From the NCBI RefSeq assembly GCF_045999315.1, contig NZ_CP174607.1, forward strand, positions 3,596,001 to 3,660,000: a DNA stretch of 64,000 nucleotides, written 5' to 3'. This DNA comes from Peredibacter sp045999315 (GTDB lineage: Bacteria; Bdellovibrionota; Bacteriovoracia; Bacteriovoracales; Bacteriovoracaceae). The notes beneath the pieces are model-generated. The model made no database searches. It worked only from the letters and a program-made list of their open reading frames with translations, and was not told the origin of the DNA. Positions 60,713-64,000 of the stretch are shown here, one piece after another; the first letter of the stretch is position 1, and the number at the start of each line of letters is the position of its first letter. The position numbers were made by a program, and so were the translations under genes.

Positions 60713-60749
60713 ATCATGTGAAAATCTCCTGAGGAGTGACTCACATGAT
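60713..60749. repeat. 37-base interrupted palindrome over a start region
   Basis: ATCATGTGA (60713-60721) pairs with TCACATGAT (60741-60749), enclosing CTCCT (60726-60730) and AGGAG (60732-60736), centred on 60731. It covers the ribosome-binding site and start codon of the small ORF at 60745. It could be an RNA fold or a dimer-binding site. Confidence 0.55.
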
Positions 60750-60789
60750 TTCTTTTTCTTATGACAGTGGTGAAAAAGGCAACGGATAA
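60745..60789 (+). CDS. possible 14-residue leader peptide
   Basis: ATG 60745, eight bases after AGGAG, reads MISFSYDSGEKGNG and stops at TAA 60789. A terminator begins 11 bases later. The start lies inside the palindrome at 60713-60749. Could be a regulatory micro-ORF or only noise in a non-coding RNA. Confidence 0.3.
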   Translation: MISFSYDSGEKGNG

Positions 60790-60796
60790 TTAAATA

Positions 60797-60830
60797 GAAA
60801 AGGCCCGCTTTTGCGGGCCTTGTTTTTTAT
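60797..60830. terminator. terminator after the small ORF, also serving the convergent gene
   Basis: AAGGCCCGC (60800-60808), loop TTTT, GCGGGCCTT (60813-60821), then GTTTTTTAT on the plus strand. On the minus strand the tail is TTTCTATTTAA. Confidence 0.85.
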
Positions 60831-62020
60831 AGAAGTTCTGTTTTTTGTTCGATCTCTTTTTGTTGTTTCTCCAGGGCCTTTTTCTCTCTTCTTGCCTTCC
60901 ACTTCTCTTTTGCCTCTTTGAATTTCTCAGCAACTTTCGAATGGAATTTTTTCCCGGTAACGTATCCTTTCGCACGGCTCTTCATAAGCTCGTAGCCTGT
61001 GCGGTTTGTAACGTAGCTACAGAAAGAGCGAAGTTCTTTATCTTGGCCTAGTTTTTCTTTGGTCTCTGGCTGTGAACACACTGCTACCGAAACACCAGTC
61101 GCCACATCTGCTGCCACGACTGGCACAGTGTAAAGACTTGCGAGTGTGCTTGAAACTACACCTAAAGCAATTCTTGGTGCATAGATCTGTCCCACAATCG
61201 AACCAGCTGCTTCATAGATGGTCGGGACCGCCGCCTTATATTTATCGTGGGCGATGGATCTATTGAATTTACCCGTCGTTAAGATGCTCTGGATATCTTC
61301 TTTGGTAAGTTCACCAATGAGGGGCTTAAGCTCCAAGTATTCAGGGTGAAGGTTAATAAGATCAAGATTCAATTCATTCACATTAAGACGAGCAAGTTCG
61401 TCAGGAGTGAGATCAAAGCGTGAGACGTTATCAGGCATATCGGACTTAACACCAGTAATGAACAGGAAATCCTTCATGATCGAATTGGTTTTCCGGTCAA
61501 GAATTTCTTCCGTCTTTGCCATCACAAGCTCAATCATTTCTTCAGGAGTTCCTGCTTGAAGATAAAGGTCATCGTATTCGGCCTGATGATTTAAGAAGAA
61601 CTGATAGAAGGCCGCGAGATCTTTGTTCTTACTTTCTTTTTCTACACTTCCCTTAAAAAAGCCCGCGGTGGCCATAAAAGGTTTGGCGGTCGTAGTTGAT
61701 AACCAGGCGGCCCCTTTACCAATGGACATTCCTAGTCTTTTAAAGATGCCTCTTGTTTTCTCTTCACGAGAACAATTGGCACAGTCCCCTTTTATTTTTT
61801 CGTAACCGACTTCAATCGAGTCTTTAGATGCTTTGAAAGCGTCTGAAACTTTTCTAAGTAAGATTCTGGTCTTGCTATCTTCGTGTTTCTCGGCCTCTTT
61901 CTCGAGTTGTTCGGAAACAACTTGTTTTTCTGAGGAAGTCACTTCAATTACAGATTCCTCTGCGCGGGTGTTGGCCATGCATAGAAGCATCATGATGAAT
62001 AAAGCAGCGGTCATTTTCAT
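60827..62020 (-). CDS. exported helical protein of unknown function
   Basis: 397 residues with a signal peptide (about 1-20). A CANC motif lies in GDCANCSREE (about 79-87). Small hydrophobic stretches occur near 105-125 and 285-310. The C-terminal 60 residues are a very basic/acidic coiled helix (AEKFKEAKEKWKARREKK). No family recognised. Its length and helix content could fit an envelope-associated scaffold, but nothing is shown. Confidence 0.7.
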   Translation of the reverse strand: MKMTAALFIMMLLCMANTRAEESVIEVTSSEKQVVSEQLEKEAEKHEDSKTRILLRKVSDAFKASKDSIEVGYEKIKGDCANCSREEKTRGIFKRLGMSIGKGAAWLSTTTAKPFMATAGFFKGSVEKESKNKDLAAFYQFFLNHQAEYDDLYLQAGTPEEMIELVMAKTEEILDRKTNSIMKDFLFITGVKSDMPDNVSRFDLTPDELARLNVNELNLDLINLHPEYLELKPLIGELTKEDIQSILTTGKFNRSIAHDKYKAAVPTIYEAAGSIVGQIYAPRIALGVVSSTLASLYTVPVVAADVATGVSVAVCSQPETKEKLGQDKELRSFCSYVTNRTGYELMKSRAKGYVTGKKFHSKVAEKFKEAKEKWKARREKKALEKQQKEIEQKTELL

Positions 62021-62200
62021 ACCGGTCTCCTGGGAAAATCATTGATGGCAGTTGAGAAGCAAAAAGAAGGCCAGGGAGGGTACTTTATATTTCAGAGAGT
62101 TGTCGTATGGGAGGACTGTCGATTTTTTTGACAGTGATTGAAATTCTTACAAAACGCCCAAGACCAGAGAGGTCCCAGGCGTCCTTATCAAAGAGATCTA
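62021..62200. other. 180-base intergenic region between exported protein and hemerythrin-like gene
   Basis: Carries the leader of the 397-residue gene (minus; RBS GGAG) and an imperfect stem at about 62157-62190 (ACGCC...GGCGT, with GACC...GGTC inside) that has a T-run on the minus strand and probably ends the hemerythrin-like gene. A further CTGTC...GACAG stem is at about 62117-62137. No ORF. Confidence 0.45.
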
Positions 62201-62614
62201 TTAAGCGGCTTTTTTATCAGCTATTTTATTAAACAATTCGTATAACGTTTCTTCTTCACGACGAATACGAGTGGAAAGAGCTGAGCGCAGTTGGCTGAAG
62301 TCTTTAACAAAATCCATTGGACTACCGCCTTTTTCATATTTATCAAAGAAGGCCAATGCCTTAGGCGCGAGGGATTCCATGTCTTTAGCGAGAATATTCA
62401 AGGTCGATTTAATGTTGGCATCTGTTTCAGCGGCCTTTCTAAGAACCGGGTAAAGTTCAACATCTTCGTGCTTAAGATGTGCTAGAAGAGCGGCCTTTGC
62501 TGCCGTTAGTTTCTTGGGGGTCTCAGGATGGGCAATACCCAACTTCGCCACCTCTTCAAGAACTTCAACTAGCTTCTTATGATCGCCTTTTAATTTCGAA
62601 ATAAGTTGAGACAT
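62201..62614 (-). CDS. hemerythrin-like HHE protein, second-half His residues lost
   Basis: 137 residues from ATG 62614, with AGGAGG five bases upstream; the longer frame is rejected. The HHE pattern has H12, H46 and E50 in the first half (GDHKKL, HLKHEDVELYP). The second half has REEETLYELF where a His would usually precede the Glu pair. Hemerythrins bind O2 or sense oxygen/iron with a di-iron site; this one may bind only one metal or none. Confidence 0.78.
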   Translation of the reverse strand: MSQLISKLKGDHKKLVEVLEEVAKLGIAHPETPKKLTAAKAALLAHLKHEDVELYPVLRKAAETDANIKSTLNILAKDMESLAPKALAFFDKYEKGGSPMDFVKDFSQLRSALSTRIRREEETLYELFNKIADKKAA

Positions 62615-62748
62615 GGATCCTCCTCTATTGAATGCTTCACTTATCGTAAAAAAGGGAGGAGTTATTGAGGATCTTAAGTATATATTCAGGTGGGTTTCTA
62701 AGTCTCTGAGATAAAGTGGTCCGGAGACCCGGACCACTATATTTTTTC

Positions 62749-64000
62749 TTATTTACAAGACTCTTTCACACCATTCATCTGATCCACCACACCCTGAACT
62801 GTACACACAGTCAGTTTCTTCTGGTTGAAGTAATCCATCAGCATAGATGAGGCCGTCACAGATTGCTTATGAATGTCATGGAACAGAATGATCCCTGCGT
62901 TCTTAGATGAAGCATTCATTTGTTTCAAAGTACGATTATAAATCGAGGTCGGGTTCTTGTCCTGCCAGTCCAGAGTATCCACCGTCCAGAACACGTGAAT
63001 CATGCCGTGGTCTGCGATCTTCTGACGAACCGTCGATACACTTACTCCAGCTCCATAAGGAAGACGGAAGAGTTTAACTTTAGTGTCGAGCTTGGCCTCA
63101 ATGGTCTTCTTAGAAGTGCCAATTTCTTTTTCTAACTGGACCGGCCCAACTTTTGTAAGCTGAGCATGAGTATAAGAGTGGCTCGCAATATCAAAACCCG
63201 CTTCTTTTAGTGAAAGTGCAGTTTTTGGGAGTTTCTCAACCTGCTGAGCAAGTACAAAAAAAGTCGCCGGAATTTTCTTTTCTTGAAGGTTCTTAATCAC
63301 ATTCGGAGTTGTAGCACCAGGACCATCATCATAAGTCAGTGACCAAGTATTGGCCGGAAAATTTTGGCCCGAAATATTCCCGCTCTTCCCTGCAGAAGGA
63401 GCAATCACATCAGAACTTGTGTCACGCCCAATTTCACTCGTAAAGACCCTGATTTCTTCAGACAATAATTTAATATTGTTATCTAGGTTCTTATAACTTT
63501 CTTTTTTCTTCTCGGCCTTGATGGTTTCCTGAAGAATCTTCTCATCCACTTTATAGTCTTTCATCTCCTTGTAGTATGAAAGTCTCGTTCCACGCAGTAG
63601 CACCATGTTCTTCCAGATAACGTCTCTCACTGCCGGATCGTTGTTTGTCACGGCCGGGTCATTACGTAGGGCCTTTAGCTCCTCATAAAGCTCGGTTTGT
63701 TTATCACGGAGGTTACCCAGGATCATCGGTCTTAGATTCTCGGGGAGGGCCTTCTCGTCTCTTTTGACCCCATCATAAAACTTTCCAAATGTGTCCAATG
63801 CCTCTTGGGCATTTCTTTTTTGATCTTCAGAGTACTGAGGTAAGGCAGTGGCAAGAACCAGATCAATATAAAGATCGTTGAAGTCATGCTCAAACTGATC
63901 AACATAAGCACGAGTGGAAAGAAGCTTCATATAGGTCTTTGACTTCAGGGCCTTGTTGGGAGACTTATCAAGCTCTCTATCAAATTCATGAAGAAAGATC
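62749..64000 (-). CDS. polysaccharide deacetylase (NodB homology), 5' end outside window
   Basis: The frame stays open to the window edge (23 codons beyond the ATG at 63930, without a stop), so the start lies outside. More than 410 residues are visible. The NodB domain at the C-terminus has LTYDDGPG, ASHSYTH, FRLPYGAG, VFWTVDTLDWQD and IILFHDIH. It removes acetyl groups from N-acetylated sugars, for example peptidoglycan. The N-terminal 160 residues are helical with Lys/Glu-rich segments. Confidence 0.88.
   Translation of the reverse strand, partial: IFLHEFDRELDKSPNKALKSKTYMKLLSTRAYVDQFEHDFNDLYIDLVLATALPQYSEDQKRNAQEALDTFGKFYDGVKRDEKALPENLRPMILGNLRDKQTELYEELKALRNDPAVTNNDPAVRDVIWKNMVLLRGTRLSYYKEMKDYKVDEKILQETIKAEKKKESYKNLDNNIKLLSEEIRVFTSEIGRDTSSDVIAPSAGKSGNISGQNFPANTWSLTYDDGPGATTPNVIKNLQEKKIPATFFVLAQQVEKLPKTALSLKEAGFDIASHSYTHAQLTKVGPVQLEKEIGTSKKTIEAKLDTKVKLFRLPYGAGVSVSTVRQKIADHGMIHVFWTVDTLDWQDKNPTSIYNRTLKQMNASSKNAGIILFHDIHKQSVTASSMLMDYFNQKKLTVCTVQGVVDQMNGVKESCK

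Overview
The window looks like chromosomal DNA of a Gram-negative, moderate-GC bacterium. There are many signal peptides, lipoboxes, an RND pump with a TolC-like partner, outer-membrane barrel proteins and a Prc protease. My best guess is the Bdellovibrionota (Bacteriovorax/Peredibacter-like). That guess rests on the many small exported proteins of unknown family, large NHL/Ig-like lipoproteins, degenerate HD-GYP proteins and an HNH endonuclease of a type I associate with that group. It is inference, not proof. I see no rRNA, tRNA, IS element, prophage or CRISPR array, and no gap between genes exceeds about 300 bases.

Layout. 1-1.85 kb: end of an unknown gene, then sfsA and a nadD-like gene with an extra N-terminal domain. 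1.87-5.1 kb: exported proteins, one with a Cys/Tyr-rich tail and one with an HExxH metalloprotease motif. 5.2-10.45 kb: a TolC-RND-TetR operon without an adaptor gene. 10.6-15.8 kb: TonB-like protein, MscS, glutathione peroxidase, polyprenyl synthase, AlkB-like dioxygenase. 15.8-22 kb: a long minus-strand series (GT2, coiled-coil protein, SRPBCC, TesA, ABC ATPase, ABC permease, DedA). 22-25 kb: NAD(P)-binding protein, then divergent cysK and cysE-rhodanese for cysteine synthesis, and a 31-aa membrane peptide. 25-27.1 kb: a BON/DUF6496/DUF3175 stress-type cluster beside an HNH endonuclease gene. 27.1-35.8 kb: TatT-like protein, outer-membrane barrel, EEP hydrolase, rpsU, a 1.6-kilo-residue lipoprotein and a smaller lipoprotein. 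36-38.7 kb: HCCA-isomerase-like protein, DUF4430-like protein and a large adenosine-deaminase-like protein in one operon. 39.4-43.4 kb: two short MscL paralogues bracket a DUF4105/HExxH protein followed by three tandem paralogous small exported proteins. 43.4-48.1 kb: mutA-mutB-meaB (methylmalonyl-CoA mutase and its GTPase). 48.2-53.7 kb: HD-GYP-like protein, methyltransferase, membrane protein and Prc protease. 53.7-57.3 kb: pyrD, an HMA-flavodoxin-RimK-like operon, MerC-like protein and L31 type B. 57.3-64 kb: topA, exported proteins, hemerythrin-like protein and a polysaccharide deacetylase open at the window edge.

Most of the window is housekeeping and envelope biology. The most unusual signals are these. 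(1) An 18-bp palindrome occurs four times: just upstream of the HNH gene, inside it, and as an abutting pair 30 kb away. (2) The DUF4105/HExxH gene is followed by three paralogous small exported proteins. (3) A long interrupted palindrome covers the ribosome-binding site and start of a 14-codon ORF that ends at a terminator. (4) A membrane-anchored protein carries a short Cys/Tyr-rich tail.
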